A stretch of DNA of 64,000 nt from Bog-473 sp963800725 (GTDB lineage: Bacteria; Actinomycetota; Acidimicrobiia; Acidimicrobiales; RAAP-2). Positions 1-9,299 of the stretch are shown in pieces. Numbering within the stretch: the stretch's first letter is position 1; the number at the start of each line of letters is the position of its first letter. The stretch spans positions 39,489 to 103,488 of the forward strand of contig CAWDCE010000023.1 of assembly GCA_963800725.1 (NCBI GenBank), given 5' to 3'. The notes beneath the pieces were generated by a model, which saw only the letters and a program-made list of their open reading frames with translations, did not search any database and was not told the DNA's origin. Made by a program: the position numbers and the translations under genes.

Positions 1-1320
1 GCCGAAGTCTTCGCCGAGGACGCCACCTCGTCGGGGGGCACGCTCGACGACCGTCGCATCGAGGAACTGACCTCTGGGCGTTCCCGCGGTGCGGGCATCA
101 GGGTGGTCGACGGGGAGACCACCGGGTTCGCCCACACCGCCGATCTGAGCGAGGCCGGGCTCTTCGCCGCCGCCGCGGCCGCGGCGGCGGCGGCCAGAGA
201 AGGCGGCGGCGGTGTGCGCACCGTCGCCCTCGGTGCGCCCCAATCACATCGCCGCCGCGCCGAACGCCTCCCCGGATCGGTGGCCAAGGCCGACAAGCTC
301 GAACTCTTGACCCGGGCCGACGACGCCGCCCGCTCCAGCGGCGATGCCATCGTCCAGGTGCAGGTGGGCTTCGGTGACTCTCGACGCCGCATCTTGATTG
401 CGAACTCAGGAGGCCTCTTGGCCGAGGACGACCAGGTGCGCACCCGCTTCAACGTCATGTGCGTGGCCAACGGCGACACCGGGATGCAGACCGGCTACGA
501 GGCGTTGGCCAAGACGCAGGGCTGGGAGATCTTTGGTGACCACAACGTCGAGGACCTGGCCCGCACCGCGGCGCGCCGGGCGCTAGCCAAGCTGTCGGCC
601 CGCCCCGCCCCCTCGGGCGAGGTGCCCATCGTCTTGGCCGGCGGCAGCGGCGGCATCTTGTTCCACGAGGCCTGCGGGCACGGCCTCGAGGCCGACCACA
701 TCGTCAAGGACGTCTCGGTCTACGCCGGGCAGGTCGGCGAACTGGTCGCCAGCCCGCTGGTGACCCTGGTCGACGACGGCACGGTGGCGGGGGAGTGGGG
801 CAACTTCGCCGTCGACGACGAGGGGCATGCCCCGGCGCGCAACGTCTTGATCGAGAACGGCATCTTGACCGACTACATGTGGGACTGGTTGCGGGCCCAT
901 CAACAAGGCCGGGCGTCGTCGGGCAACGGGCGGCGGCAGAGCTACCAGCACCTCCCGATGGTCCGCATGACCAACACCTATCTCTTGGCCGGCCAGGAGA
1001 ACGCCGAGGAGATCGTGGCCCAGACCCCCCACGGCGTCTACGTCAAGAAACTCGGGGGCGGACAAGTCAACACCGCCACCGGCGACTTCGTGTTCGGGAC
1101 GACCGAGGCCTACCTGATCGAGAACGGGCACATCACCGAGCCCTTGCGCGACGCCAACCTGATCGGCAACGGTCCCGACGTGCTCCGCAAGATCGACGCC
1201 GTCGCCGACGACTTCGACATGACACCGGGCACGTGCGGGAAAGACGGCCAGAGCGTGCCCGTCGGCTGTGGTCAGGCCACCTTGCGCATCACCGGCGTGA
1301 CGTTGGGCGGGACGGCCTGA
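1..1320 (+). CDS. tldD: TldD family metallopeptidase (5' end outside window)
   Basis: Frame 1 is open from the first base, so the N-terminus lies upstream of the window. The zinc motif HEACGH is encoded at about 664-681 and is followed by GLEAD, as in TldD, whose HExxxH motif carries the metal. The C-terminal part has the family's glycine-rich stretches. TldD pairs with TldE/PmbA in a heterodimeric cytoplasmic metalloprotease that degrades unfolded peptides and, in some bacteria, matures peptide antibiotics. The partner gene follows with an ATGA overlap (stop at 1318-1320, next start at 1320), which supports co-translation. The visible 439 codons suggest that only a few tens of residues are missing. 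Family assignment is firm; the natural substrate cannot be told from sequence. Confidence 0.93.
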   Translation, partial: AEVFAEDATSSGGTLDDRRIEELTSGRSRGAGIRVVDGETTGFAHTADLSEAGLFAAAAAAAAAAREGGGGVRTVALGAPQSHRRRAERLPGSVAKADKLELLTRADDAARSSGDAIVQVQVGFGDSRRRILIANSGGLLAEDDQVRTRFNVMCVANGDTGMQTGYEALAKTQGWEIFGDHNVEDLARTAARRALAKLSARPAPSGEVPIVLAGGSGGILFHEACGHGLEADHIVKDVSVYAGQVGELVASPLVTLVDDGTVAGEWGNFAVDDEGHAPARNVLIENGILTDYMWDWLRAHQQGRASSGNGRRQSYQHLPMVRMTNTYLLAGQENAEEIVAQTPHGVYVKKLGGGQVNTATGDFVFGTTEAYLIENGHITEPLRDANLIGNGPDVLRKIDAVADDFDMTPGTCGKDGQSVPVGCGQATLRITGVTLGGTA

Positions 1321-2681
1321 TGAGCGATCTTTTGGATCTGGCCACCTCGGTCATCGACGGGGCCCGCAGCGGTGAAGCCATGGAGGTCTATGTCGCCCGG
1401 GGCACCGACACCGAGGTGCGGGCCTATGACGGTGCGGTCGAATCGGTGACGTCGGCCGACTCGTCGGGAGTCGGGATCAGGGTCATCCTCGAGGGCAGCG
1501 AAGAAGAGGGGAGCCGCCTCGGGTTCGCCTGGGCCGGCTCGCTCGACCCCTCGGTGATCGACGCCGCGCTCGAGGACGCCCGCGACAACGCCCGCTACGC
1601 CACGCCTGACCCCGACGTGGTGCTGGCCCGGCCCGACGGGACATCGGCCGCCGAACTCGACTTGTGGGACGAGCGGGTGGCGACCACCCCGATGGAGGAC
1701 AAGATCGCTCTCGCCCTCGACCTCGAGCGGGCGACCAGGGCGGCCGACCCGCGGGTCCGCCAGGTCCAATCGGCCGACTATGCCGACGGCCGCACCGAGT
1801 CGGCGTTGGCGTCGACGACGGGGATCCGGGCCACCTCGCGGCGGACCAATGCCTATGTCACCGTGGAGGCGATCGCCGGTACGGGCGCTGACACCCAGAC
1901 TGGTTCGGGTTTTAGCGTGGGCCGCTCCCCGGACGACCTCGACCCCGACGAGGCCATGGCCGAGGCGGTGTTGCGGGCGACCCGCCTCCTCGGTGCGCAA
2001 AAGACCCAATCCGGCCATACCAGTGTCGTCTTCGACCCGAGAGTGGTCTCGTCCCTCCTCGGTGTGATCGCCTCAGCCCTCTCGGGTGAGGCGGTGGTCA
2101 AGGGCCGTTCGTTCTTCGCGGGGCGTATCGGCGAATCGGTGGCCGATGCCGCGGTGACGCTGGTCGACGACCCGACGAATCCGCTGGCCTTCAGTGCGGC
2201 CAGCTACGACGCCGAGGGCCTGGCGTGTCGGCGCAACGTCTTGATCGAAGACGGCATCCTCAAGATGTTCGTGTTCGACACCGTCTCGGCGCGGCGGGCC
2301 CAGATGGCCTCGACGGGATCGGCGGTGCGCGGCGGGTTCTCGAGTACCCCGTCGGCCGGGTGCCGGGCCCTGGTGCTCCAGCCGGGCACCATGGATGCGA
2401 ACGCCATCGTGGCTGGCGTCGGGGACGGCCTCTATGTGCAGTCGGTCACCGGCATCCACTCGGGGGTGAATCCCGTCAGCGGCGACTTCTCGGTCGGGGC
2501 CGAAGGGGTCAAGATCAAAGGTGGCGCCTTCGCCGAACCGGTGCGCGAGGTCACGGTCGCCTCAACGTTGCAGCGGATGCTCCAAGACATCATCGCGATC
2601 GGCGCAGACCTGCGGTGGCTGCCCGGCCTGGCCGCCGGTCAGACGTTGGCGATTGCCGACATGTCGCTGAGCGGGGATTAG
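1320..2681 (+). CDS. tldE: TldE/PmbA family protein, non-catalytic partner of TldD
   Basis: A 453-residue protein starting at the ATG that overlaps the tldD stop codon (ATGA). The frame is open upstream, but this start gives the usual TldE N-terminus and the coupling seen in other genomes. It shows the PmbA fold pattern and ends in the family's C-terminal region (near 2440-2670: VTGIHSGVNPVSGDFSVGAE followed by KIKGG). It lacks the HExxxH motif present in TldD, as expected for the subunit that completes the proteolytic chamber without binding the metal. The two genes look like a two-gene operon. The next gene downstream (2700) is on the other strand and only 18 nt away. Confidence 0.92.
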   Translation: MSDLLDLATSVIDGARSGEAMEVYVARGTDTEVRAYDGAVESVTSADSSGVGIRVILEGSEEEGSRLGFAWAGSLDPSVIDAALEDARDNARYATPDPDVVLARPDGTSAAELDLWDERVATTPMEDKIALALDLERATRAADPRVRQVQSADYADGRTESALASTTGIRATSRRTNAYVTVEAIAGTGADTQTGSGFSVGRSPDDLDPDEAMAEAVLRATRLLGAQKTQSGHTSVVFDPRVVSSLLGVIASALSGEAVVKGRSFFAGRIGESVADAAVTLVDDPTNPLAFSAASYDAEGLACRRNVLIEDGILKMFVFDTVSARRAQMASTGSAVRGGFSSTPSAGCRALVLQPGTMDANAIVAGVGDGLYVQSVTGIHSGVNPVSGDFSVGAEGVKIKGGAFAEPVREVTVASTLQRMLQDIIAIGADLRWLPGLAAGQTLAIADMSLSGD

Positions 2682-2699
2682 TTCATCGGCAGTTCGAGA

Positions 2700-3113
2700 T
2701 CAAACCTCGATCACGTCGACCAATTGCTCAAGTCCACGGAAATCATCTCCGTTGCGCGTGTAGAGGGGGAGGTTCGACGCGCAGGCAACCGAAGCGATAA
2801 GTAAGTCAAGCGCTCGGGCCCCCCTTGGCTTGCGACCAGACATTGTGACCGCGGCGTAGATCCGTCCATAAGCGCGCGCTGATTCCGAATCAAAGGGAAT
2901 GGGATCAAATGTGGCTTCCACACGCTGGAGTCGATCCTGACGTCGGGCTCGCTCCACCGGATCCTTTGCGGCATGAGGACCTGCCGCGAGTTCAGCAAAC
3001 GTGATCGAAGTGAGCGCGACTTCGAGTGGGAGGGTTGACACCTCGATCTCTTCGTAGTCAATGACGACTGAGGTATCGACGATGCCACGATTTGGCCGGG
3101 GGGCATCAGGCAC
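2700..3113 (-). CDS. vapC: PIN-domain toxin, VapC type
   Basis: 137 residues starting at GTG 3113. The PIN signature is visible: IVDTSVVIDY near residue 11 (first Asp), FAELAAG near residue 40 (Glu), and ALDLLIAS then a C-terminal TRNGDDF with the later acidic residues. These residues form the Mg2+ site of an RNase that typically cuts tRNA or rRNA. The start overlaps the end of the Phd/YefM-type antitoxin gene by 8 nt, the usual coupled arrangement. An ATG at 3106 is in the wrong frame and gives no PIN protein, so GTG is preferred. The toxin frame is intact although the antitoxin is frame-broken in this sequence. Confidence 0.9.
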   Translation of the reverse strand: MPDAPRPNRGIVDTSVVIDYEEIEVSTLPLEVALTSITFAELAAGPHAAKDPVERARRQDRLQRVEATFDPIPFDSESARAYGRIYAAVTMSGRKPRGARALDLLIASVACASNLPLYTRNGDDFRGLEQLVDVIEV

Positions 3114-3359
3114 GGGGATCTATATCTTGGGTTGCGACGGCGTCCAGGTCTTCGCGCAAACGTTGTAAGTCAACGTGCGGAGCGTTGATGAAAATAGCCA
3201 TTGCTGCTTGCGCACTCACAAAACGACGACGACCCACTGGGCGCAGTTCGCCCACGGGTACGCCATTTCGGGTCACGATGAATTCTTCGCCTTGATCGAG
3301 CCGCGCATGATCTCACCGCTGTCATTTCGAAGCTGACGCTGCGTGACTTCGTTAACCAT
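3106..3359 (-). CDS. Phd/YefM family antitoxin, frameshifted in this sequence
   Basis: Reading from ATG 3359 gives MVNEVTQRQLRNDSGEIMRG, the standard start of a Phd/YefM antitoxin, and then runs off-frame to a stop after 28 codons. Shifting frame near 3300 (one base missing after the codons for MRG) restores LDQGEEFIVTRNGVPVGELR and a Lys/Arg-rich remainder, ending at TGA 3106-3108 just inside vapC. The repaired product would be about 84 residues: N-terminal DNA-binding part plus a C-terminal toxin-neutralising tail. Because an intact PIN toxin without its antitoxin would be harmful, a sequencing error is more likely than real loss. Seen: the two frames. Inferred: the missing base. Confidence 0.8.
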
Positions 3360-3364
3360 TCCCC

Positions 3365-3383
3365 ATTGTAGCACGCGTGCTAC
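3365..3383 (-). promoter_or_regulatory. Toxin-antitoxin promoter with 16-bp palindromic operator
   Basis: A perfect palindrome GTAGCACGCGTGCTAC lies at 3368-3383. On the minus strand its last three bases run into TACAAT (3370-3365), a good -10 hexamer, which is followed by only 5 nt (3364-3360) before the antitoxin ATG at 3359. The message would therefore begin at or within a few bases of the start codon (leaderless). No clear -35 was found. Autorepression of Phd/VapB operons through such palindromes is well known; the assignment here rests on position and symmetry. Confidence 0.65.
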
Positions 3384-3420
3384 GAAGCGTTGCTCTCCAC
3401 TGACGAGATCACTGCCGGGT

Positions 3421-3765
3421 TCAACTCGTGGTCGACGACGCCGGCTTTGGATCCTTGGCCTTGCTTGCCCCATCGCTTGACGACGACGCCGAATCGGCCT
3501 TCGTGGAACTCGGCTCGGATTTTGACTCGGTGCTGGCCGGGGTCGAGTCAGGGGACTTCTTGGCCTCGCCGTTCGTCTTGGCGGTACTCGCCCACGAGTC
3601 GGTCTTGTAGAAGCCGCTGCCCTTGAAGGCGATCCCGACCGCGCCGTAGACCTTGCGCGGCGTGCCGCCGCACTCGGGGCACTCGGTGAGGGGGTCGTCG
3701 GTGAATTTCTGGACCGCATCGAGTTTGTGCCCACACGCCGTGCAGGCGTATTCATAGGTCGGCAA
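3421..3765 (-). CDS. FmdB family zinc-ribbon protein
   Basis: 114 residues. The start is TTG 3765, preceded by the purine-rich GGGGAGA; this gives the canonical MPTYEYACTACGH opening of the family. Two Cys pairs (CTACGH and CPECGG, residues 8-37) form the zinc ribbon. A flexible tail follows, rich in Ser, Lys, Asp and Pro, as in many actinobacterial homologues. The name comes from a regulatory protein in formamidase/amidase loci, but the biochemical role of FmdB proteins is not settled. The gene stands alone, divergent from moaC, with 127 bp between the two starts. Confidence 0.88.
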   Translation of the reverse strand: MPTYEYACTACGHKLDAVQKFTDDPLTECPECGGTPRKVYGAVGIAFKGSGFYKTDSWASTAKTNGEAKKSPDSTPASTESKSEPSSTKADSASSSSDGASKAKDPKPASSTTS

Positions 3766-3892
3766 TCTGGTCTCCCCTTATCGCTCGGTTGGCACTCTCG
3801 ACATGTGACTGCCAATACTACCCGACGAAAACTGCCCAATGCGGCCCCAAAGCGAATGTAGGCAGCGCGCGGACATCGTCCAATGAGGTCTC

Positions 3893-4380
3893 GTGTCCGA
3901 ACGCAGCCTGGCCCAACTCGATCCGCTCGGCGGCGCTCGCATCGTCGACGTCACCCCGAGAGAGCCGACCCATCGCCGGGCACTGGCCCGTTGCCGGGTC
4001 TCGATGCAGCCCGAGACCACCACTTGGTGGCCAACAACGCCATTACCAAGGGCGACGTGCTGGCCGCCGCCAGGATTGCGGGGATCCAAGCCGCCAAGCG
4101 CACGGCCGAACTCATCCCCATGTGTCACCCCGTCCTCGTCGGCTCGATCGCGGTCAACTTCGAGATTGGCGACGACTACGTCGAGGTCGAGGCCCAGGTC
4201 GAGACGGTTGATCGCACCGGCGTCGAGATGGAGGCCATGACGGCGTGCACCATTGCCGCCCTCACCATCTATGACATGTGCAAGTCGTCGGATCGCACCA
4301 TGACGGTCGAACACGTGGCGCTGTGGGAGAAGTCGGGCGGCCGCTCGGGTCCGTGGCGCCGTCCCGAACCGTCACTCTGA
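3893..4380 (+). CDS. moaC: Cyclic pyranopterin monophosphate synthase MoaC, frameshifted in this sequence
   Basis: The N-terminal frame from GTG 3893 reads MSERSLAQLDPLGGARIVDV and on to a Met-Gln-Pro-Glu-Thr stretch. Near 4010-4025 the homologous reading moves to another frame, giving ANNAITKGDVLAAARIAG, AAKRTAELIPMCHP and, near the end, MEAMTACTIAALTIYDMCK. These are the strongest MoaC signatures (KGDVL, MCHP, MTA). One missing base, about where ACCACCACTTGG occurs, explains the break. MoaC converts the bicyclic intermediate made by MoaA into cyclic pyranopterin monophosphate in molybdenum cofactor synthesis, in the cytoplasm. Repaired length about 163 residues, normal for the family. No other moa gene is in the window. 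Confidence 0.87.
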
Positions 4381-4523
4381 GCACCCACCACATCTAAGGC
4401 CGGTCCCCCCGGCGCGCCCGGTTCGTCGGGGTCCCGTCGATTCGGTGAAATCCCCGTAGTCGTGGCGGCTCCGGCTCGTTTAGATTCTGCGGCAGTGACC
4501 GTCGACACGACCCGAATCCAAAG

Positions 4524-5845
4524 ATGTCGGGAAGGGGACCGTCGGGGCGGTCACCTCGGTGGTCGGTCGCATGGGCGGGCGCAATGTCGTCATCTGCCGC
4601 TCCTTGGCCTCTATGCGGCGTGGGGCGATCACCCACGCGGACGGGATCCGCCTGGCCGAGGCGGCCGACCAGGCCCGCCATCTACGCATCCCCTTCGTCT
4701 TCATCGTGGCCAGCAGCGGGGCGGACGTCGGCGACGGGGTGGCGGCGCTCCACGGCTGGGGTCGAGCCGCCGCCGCCATGGCCCGCTGCAGCGGCGTGGT
4801 CCCAATCATCGCGGCGGCGACGGGACCGGTGGTCTCTGGACCTGCCCTGCTCTTGGGCATGTCCGACCTGGTCGTCATGAACTCAGAAGCCGTGGCGTTC
4901 GTGTCGGGTCCCCAGATGGTCGAAGAGTTCACCGGGGTCGCGGTCGGGCTCGAGAGCTCGGCGGGGTGGCCGCGCACGCCACGTCGAGCGGGTTGTGCAC
5001 CATGGAGTCCGACGACGTCGAGGGCGCCATCACCGAGTTGTTGGAGTACTTGCCGTCGCACACCGACGAGATCCCGCCCGTCGAAACAATTGTCGACCCG
5101 GTCGGGCGCCTCACCCCCGAACTGGTCGAGGTGATCCCAGAGCGCAAAGCGGCCACCTACGACGTGCGCGACGTGATCCGCGCGGTCACCGACGAGGGGC
5201 AGTCTACAGAGAGCTCTGGCCGCGTTGGGCCGGCCAGATCGTGACCGCGTTCGGGCACATTGGTGGCCTGCCGGTCGGCATCATTGCCAACCAACCGCGC
5301 ATCTTGGCCGGCACCCTCGACATCGTGGCCTCGCAGAAGGCGGCGCGATTCGTGCGCTTTTGCGACGCCTTCAATCTGCCATTGGTCACCATGGTCGACA
5401 CGCCGGGGTTCTTGCCGGGCAAGGACCTTGAGTGGCGGGGCATGATCCGCCACGGCGCGAGCTCGCCTTCGCCTACGCGCAGGCCACGGTGCCCAGGGTC
5501 TGCCTCATCTTGCGCAAGGCTTTTGGCGGCGCCTACATCGTCATGGACTCGCGGGGCATCGGCAACGACATCTGCCTGGCCTGGCCCGGGGCCGAGATCG
5601 CCGTCATGGGGGCGTCGGGGGCGGTCCAGATCCTGCACCGGGGCCTCGATCCGTCCGAACGGGCCGAACGTGAACAGGCCTACGAGACCTCGTTCCTCAA
5701 CCCCTGGCCGGCGTCGGAGCGAGGCCTGGTGGACCAGGTCATCGACCCGGCCGAGACCCGGATCGTCCTGTGTTCGGTCCTGCGCCAGCTCTGCACCAAG
5801 CGTGAGCGCATCGTGGGCCGAAAACACGATGCGGGCCCGCAATAG
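4524..5845 (+). pseudogene. Acyl-CoA carboxylase carboxyltransferase (beta) subunit, three or four frame breaks
   Basis: Carboxyltransferase sequence is spread over successive frames. Frame 2 holds a stretch with ITHADGIRLAEAADQARH and ATGPVVSGPALLLGMSDLVV (4560-4960). The next frame carries CTMESDDVEGAITELLEYLP (to about 5200). The third has GLPVGIIANQPRILAGTLDI and TMVDTPGFLPG (5210-5450). The fourth has AYAQATVPRVCLILRKAFGG and AYIVMDSRGIG (5450-5845). Each step fits one missing base, for example GAGAGCTCGG where GAGAGCCTCGG is expected near 4955. These subunits move a carboxyl group from carboxybiotin to acetyl-, propionyl- or longer acyl-CoA; no biotin carboxylase or BCCP gene is nearby. 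The start is unclear: ATG 4524 needs one more missing base, GTG 4495 is an alternative. Probably intact in the organism, but unreadable as given. Confidence 0.82.
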
Positions 5846-5931
5846 ATATGTCTACTGGAGGGTTAGGGTTTGTCATCATTTTGCAACGTATCTGAGGCAG
5901 ATTCGTTGCCGATGCCGGGCATACATCAGGC

Positions 5932-6258
5932 ATGATCGAAACCGTGGTTCCCTCCACTGAAGATCCCCTGTTCGTTCTCGAATCGTGTCACAGCACCTGG
6001 ATATTCGACACGGAGCGCCTGCGCTTCCGTCGGATACTCAAGGGCTTGGCGATCGACACGCACACGGCCACCACGAGTTGGCGTCCATACTTCGGTTTGG
6101 AGATCGATCCAATCTCCGAATCCTTCGTCGTGCTCTTGAATCCAGAAGGCACACGCCTGTTGCGCAGTTGGCGCCACGTCGACCACTGCGCCCAGTGCGG
6201 CGGCGACCAGACGGGTGAACTCTCCCTCGACGATCTGCGCGGCGCGTCGCTCGCCTGA
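5932..6258 (+). CDS. Conserved hypothetical protein (108 aa)
   Basis: Starts at ATG 5932. No named domain was recognised. The sequence is moderately hydrophilic, with an aromatic-rich core (CHSTWIFD near residue 19; WRPYFGLEID) and a CxxC-like HCAQCGG motif near residue 85 that could bind a metal. It resembles short uncharacterised proteins of Acidimicrobiia as far as I can recall, which is a weak memory-based assignment. An overlapping frame on the other strand (5926-6279) is also open; the plus-strand reading is preferred because its composition looks protein-like and the hairpin at 6267-6294 fits its 3' end. Function unknown. Confidence 0.6.
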   Translation: MIETVVPSTEDPLFVLESCHSTWIFDTERLRFRRILKGLAIDTHTATTSWRPYFGLEIDPISESFVVLLNPEGTRLLRSWRHVDHCAQCGGDQTGELSLDDLRGASLA

Positions 6259-6266
6259 CGTTCTTT

Positions 6267-6294
6267 TGCGGTGCGCCATTCGGCGCGCACCGCA
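6267..6294. terminator. Hairpin between convergent genes
   Basis: TGCGGTGCGC at 6267-6276 pairs with GCGCACCGCA at 6285-6294 across an 8-nt loop. It lies between the ends of the hypothetical gene (6258, +) and ctaG (6325, -). There is no clear U-run after it on either strand, so it may be a weak bidirectional terminator. Confidence 0.4.
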
Positions 6295-6324
6295 GTGTTG
6301 GTGATGTTGTTGCCGCTGTGTTGC

Positions 6325-7191
6325 CTACCGGTTTGACGGTGGCGCCCACTTGCTCCAGCGACCCTTGCGCTCGGCGCGTTCGATCTCGCGCTCGACGTCG
6401 GACCAGACGAGTGGTGGGTCCATGTCGTCGCGCCGCTCGTCGCCTTGGGCCCGGCTCATGATGACGAAGGCGACCACCCAGAGCACGGCGATGGTCCCGA
6501 GCTTGGCGGCGAAGCCGGCGAGTTGTTGGTCGAGGAGCGGTGACATCCCCGCGAAGTGCTGGTGGTCATAGGCGCGGTAGAGCGGACGCCGGGCGAAGAT
6601 CCAGACAATCGACAGGAAGCTCGGCACGATGGATTGGACGATCAGGTAGCCCACGGCCGCCAGCGACGAGAGGTGATGGGTGCCCGGAAGGCGGCGGAGC
6701 ACCGGGGCCCACAGCACGAACCCGGCCACGAGGATCAGGGCCTCAAAACCCACCCGGCCGGCCGCCGACGAGGTGGCGAGCGATACCGCCCCGGTGCTGA
6801 GGGTCCCGACCGCGACGACGGTGACGAAGACAATGGCGAGGAGTGGGCGGGTGGCTTGGCGCAGCGCACCGTCAATCACGGCAGGCCGGGTGACGCTGAC
6901 CAGCAGTTGATCGGGGGTCCCCGCAACGAGCAGGGGAGGCACAGCCAACATGAGGAGGAGGCGCTGAAGCACCAGTGCGAGCAGCGACCAGTGGGCGGCC
7001 AGGTTCCCGAGCGGCCACGACACCGCACCGAGGAGGCAGCACAAACAGAGCGCGAAGCACGCCACCTGGCGCCCGGTCGGGCGCACCGCTTGGCGCCGGT
7101 TCGCCAGCACATAGGCGACCACGAGGCCAATGGCCACCAGGGTCCAAAAGGCGCTGTAGTGCCAATCGAGGGGGTGGCCGGGGTCTCTCAT
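6325..7191 (-). CDS. ctaG: Cytochrome c oxidase assembly protein, CtaG (caa3-type) family
   Basis: 288 residues from ATG 7191. About seven hydrophobic segments are visible: residues 13-30, 43-62, 68-92, 110-140, 146-165, 172-195 and 225-245. A charged C-terminal tail (residues 250-288) follows. The pattern matches the membrane CtaG family (PF09678), required to assemble the copper centre of caa3-type oxidases in Gram-positive bacteria. It is not the periplasmic Cox11/CtaG of Proteobacteria. No oxidase genes are adjacent. It is divergent from the WYL regulator gene with only 29 bp between the starts, so the two probably share a promoter region. Confidence 0.85.
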   Translation of the reverse strand: MRDPGHPLDWHYSAFWTLVAIGLVVAYVLANRRQAVRPTGRQVACFALCLCCLLGAVSWPLGNLAAHWSLLALVLQRLLLMLAVPPLLVAGTPDQLLVSVTRPAVIDGALRQATRPLLAIVFVTVVAVGTLSTGAVSLATSSAAGRVGFEALILVAGFVLWAPVLRRLPGTHHLSSLAAVGYLIVQSIVPSFLSIVWIFARRPLYRAYDHQHFAGMSPLLDQQLAGFAAKLGTIAVLWVVAFVIMSRAQGDERRDDMDPPLVWSDVEREIERAERKGRWSKWAPPSNR

Positions 7192-7220
7192 GACACGGTG
7201 CTCGCCGTAGGCTTGGGGCC

Positions 7221-9209
7221 ATGGTGGCTCCCGCTCGACTCGACCGGCTCGAACGCGTCACCGATCTGGTACTGGTGCTGCTCAATACCCGAGCACCCTT
7301 GACCCTCGACGCCATCGCGCACGCGGTGCCGGGCTACCCCGAAGAGCACGGCGCCCGCCGCCAGGCCTTCGAGCGGGACAAGCGGTTGTTGCGCGACGAG
7401 GGGATCCCGGTGCTGACCGAACCGCTCGCGGGTTCCGAGCAGTTCGGCTACCGGATCGACCGCGACGCATTCTCCCTGCCCGACCTCGGTCTCGAACCCG
7501 ATGAGCAAGTGGCGCTGCAGCTTGCCGTCGCCGGCGTTCACCTGGGCGATCCTAGTGGTCGAGATGCGCTTTTGAACTGGGCGCGACGGGCCTCGGCGAC
7601 GTGCGGCCCATCGCGACCATGATCGCGCCCGACGCGCTGATCGAGCTGTTCGAGGCGGTGCGGGTGCGGGCCGAAGTGACGTTTACCTACCGCGGCGTCG
7701 AGCGCCGGGTGGCCCCGGCGGGACTGTGGTTCCGTTTCGGGCACTGGTACCTCGTGGCGTGGGACCTGTCGCGCCTCGATGTGCGGACCTTCCGGGTCGA
7801 CCGGGTGGACGGGAGTGTCGTGCGCGGGGCTCCGGGCAGCGCCGTTGCCCCCGATTCCATCGACATCAGTGCCGCCCTGCCCGACGACCCGTGGGTGGAG
7901 AACGGGTCGGGGGCCGACCTCACCGCGACCCGCATCAGGGTCGACTCGTTAGAGGGACCGAGAGTCGCCGAAGAAGTGGGGGAGAACCGGGTGGAGCGGC
8001 GCGAGGACGACGGGGCGGTCGTGCTCGCCTTTTCCGTGGCCAGCTTCGCGGCCATCCGGTCTTGGGTCCTTGGTCTCGGTGAGCACGCGGAGATCCTCGA
8101 TCCGGCGGAATTCCGCTCCGAGATGCGGGCCTGGCTCGGTGCCATGGTGGACGCGGACCGAAGTGCCACAGCCCCGCTCGAGCGGACGCTCGGCCATGGC
8201 GGCGACGCGCACCAAGCGGCCGGTGGCCACCAAGAGAGCGGCCCGGCCCGACCGGGGCGCCAGACCAGTGATCGCCTGCGCCGCCTGTTGGCCATCGTTG
8301 GGTGGTTGGCCCAGGTGGGCGAGGCCTCCATTGGCGAACTGGCGGAACGCTTCGCGATGGACGACACCGAACTGGTGCGCGAGCTCGAGCTCGCGGCGTG
8401 CTGCGGGGTCCCGCCCTATACCCCCGACGCACTCATGGAGATCGAGGTCTCCGACACGAGCGTCCGGGCCTTCTTGCCGCCCGAGTTCCGCGCGGCCGCG
8501 GCGCCTCACCGCGGCCGAAGGCTTCGCCGTGGCGGCCTCGGCCCGGTTGATCCTGTCGGTCCCGGGCGCCGGCGATGACGCACTGGCCCGCGCCCTGGCC
8601 AAGCTTGAGGTCGCCCTCGGTTCACATGCCGCGCTCGGGGTCGATGTCGATGACCCGCCCTATCTTGCCGCCGTGCGCCGGGCCGCAACCTCGCACGACG
8701 TGCTCGAGATCGACTACCACTCCGCCTCGCGTGACGAGTCGACCACCCGGGTGGTCGAGCCGGTCCAGGTGATCACCCAAGACGGGCACTGGTACCTCGA
8801 TGCCTATTGCCGCAAGGCCGGGGACATGCGCCGGTTCCGCATCGATCGGCTGCGCTCGGTGCGCCTCCTCGATGCTGAGGCACCGACGTCGGTGGTGGGG
8901 GCCAAGCCGCGAAGCGAGACCGACGGATTCGTGCCCGGGCCGGGCGCGGTCGAGGTGGAGTTGGCGCTCGGGAAGGGCGCGCAGTGGGTGGCCGAGTCGG
9001 TCCCGGTGCGTGCTGTCGCCCATGGTCCCGACGGCCTGGCCCAAGCGGTCGTCCTCGATGTGGCGGGACTGGCCTGGTTCGAACGACTGTTGCTCCAGGT
9101 CGGGGTCGGGGCCACGGTGGTCCATCCCCCCGAATTCGCCGACCTCGGTGCCCGGGCCGCCCGGCGCCTCTTGGCGCGCTACGAGGACGAAGGCACAAAA
9201 GCACACTGA
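7221..9209 (+). CDS. PafBC-like WYL-domain transcriptional regulator (PafB and PafC halves fused), two frame breaks
   Basis: The first half (ATG 7221) has the PafB pattern: a winged-helix start (RLDRLERVTDLVLVLLN), then a WYL domain with GLWFRFGHWYLVAWDLS and FRVDRVDGSV. The second half repeats it: QTSDRLRRLLAIVGWLAQ, GHWYLDAYCRKAGDMRRFRI and RLRSVRLL. The frame changes near 7575 (a run of A apparently one short) and near 8490 (one extra G, or two bases missing). No stop separates the halves, so a single 660-residue PafBC is likely, as is known in some Arthrobacter. PafBC activates DNA-damage genes in actinobacteria when it senses single-stranded DNA through the WYL domains. Usual proteasome-system neighbours (pup, dop, pafA) are absent. 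Alternative: two separate genes with a third error near 8200. Confidence 0.8.
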
Positions 9210-9299
9210 CCTGGCCGCCATCGCCGAATGCACCTGTGCGCGTTCTCCCTACGATGAGTACACGTGCCGGCACCGCTGAGGGCCGAGGAGGCAGAGCTG

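Noticed and set aside
5926..6279. Minus-strand open frame of 117 codons opposite the small hypothetical gene
   Set aside because: Both strands are open, but the plus-strand product looks more protein-like and the downstream hairpin suits the plus direction. The choice is not certain.
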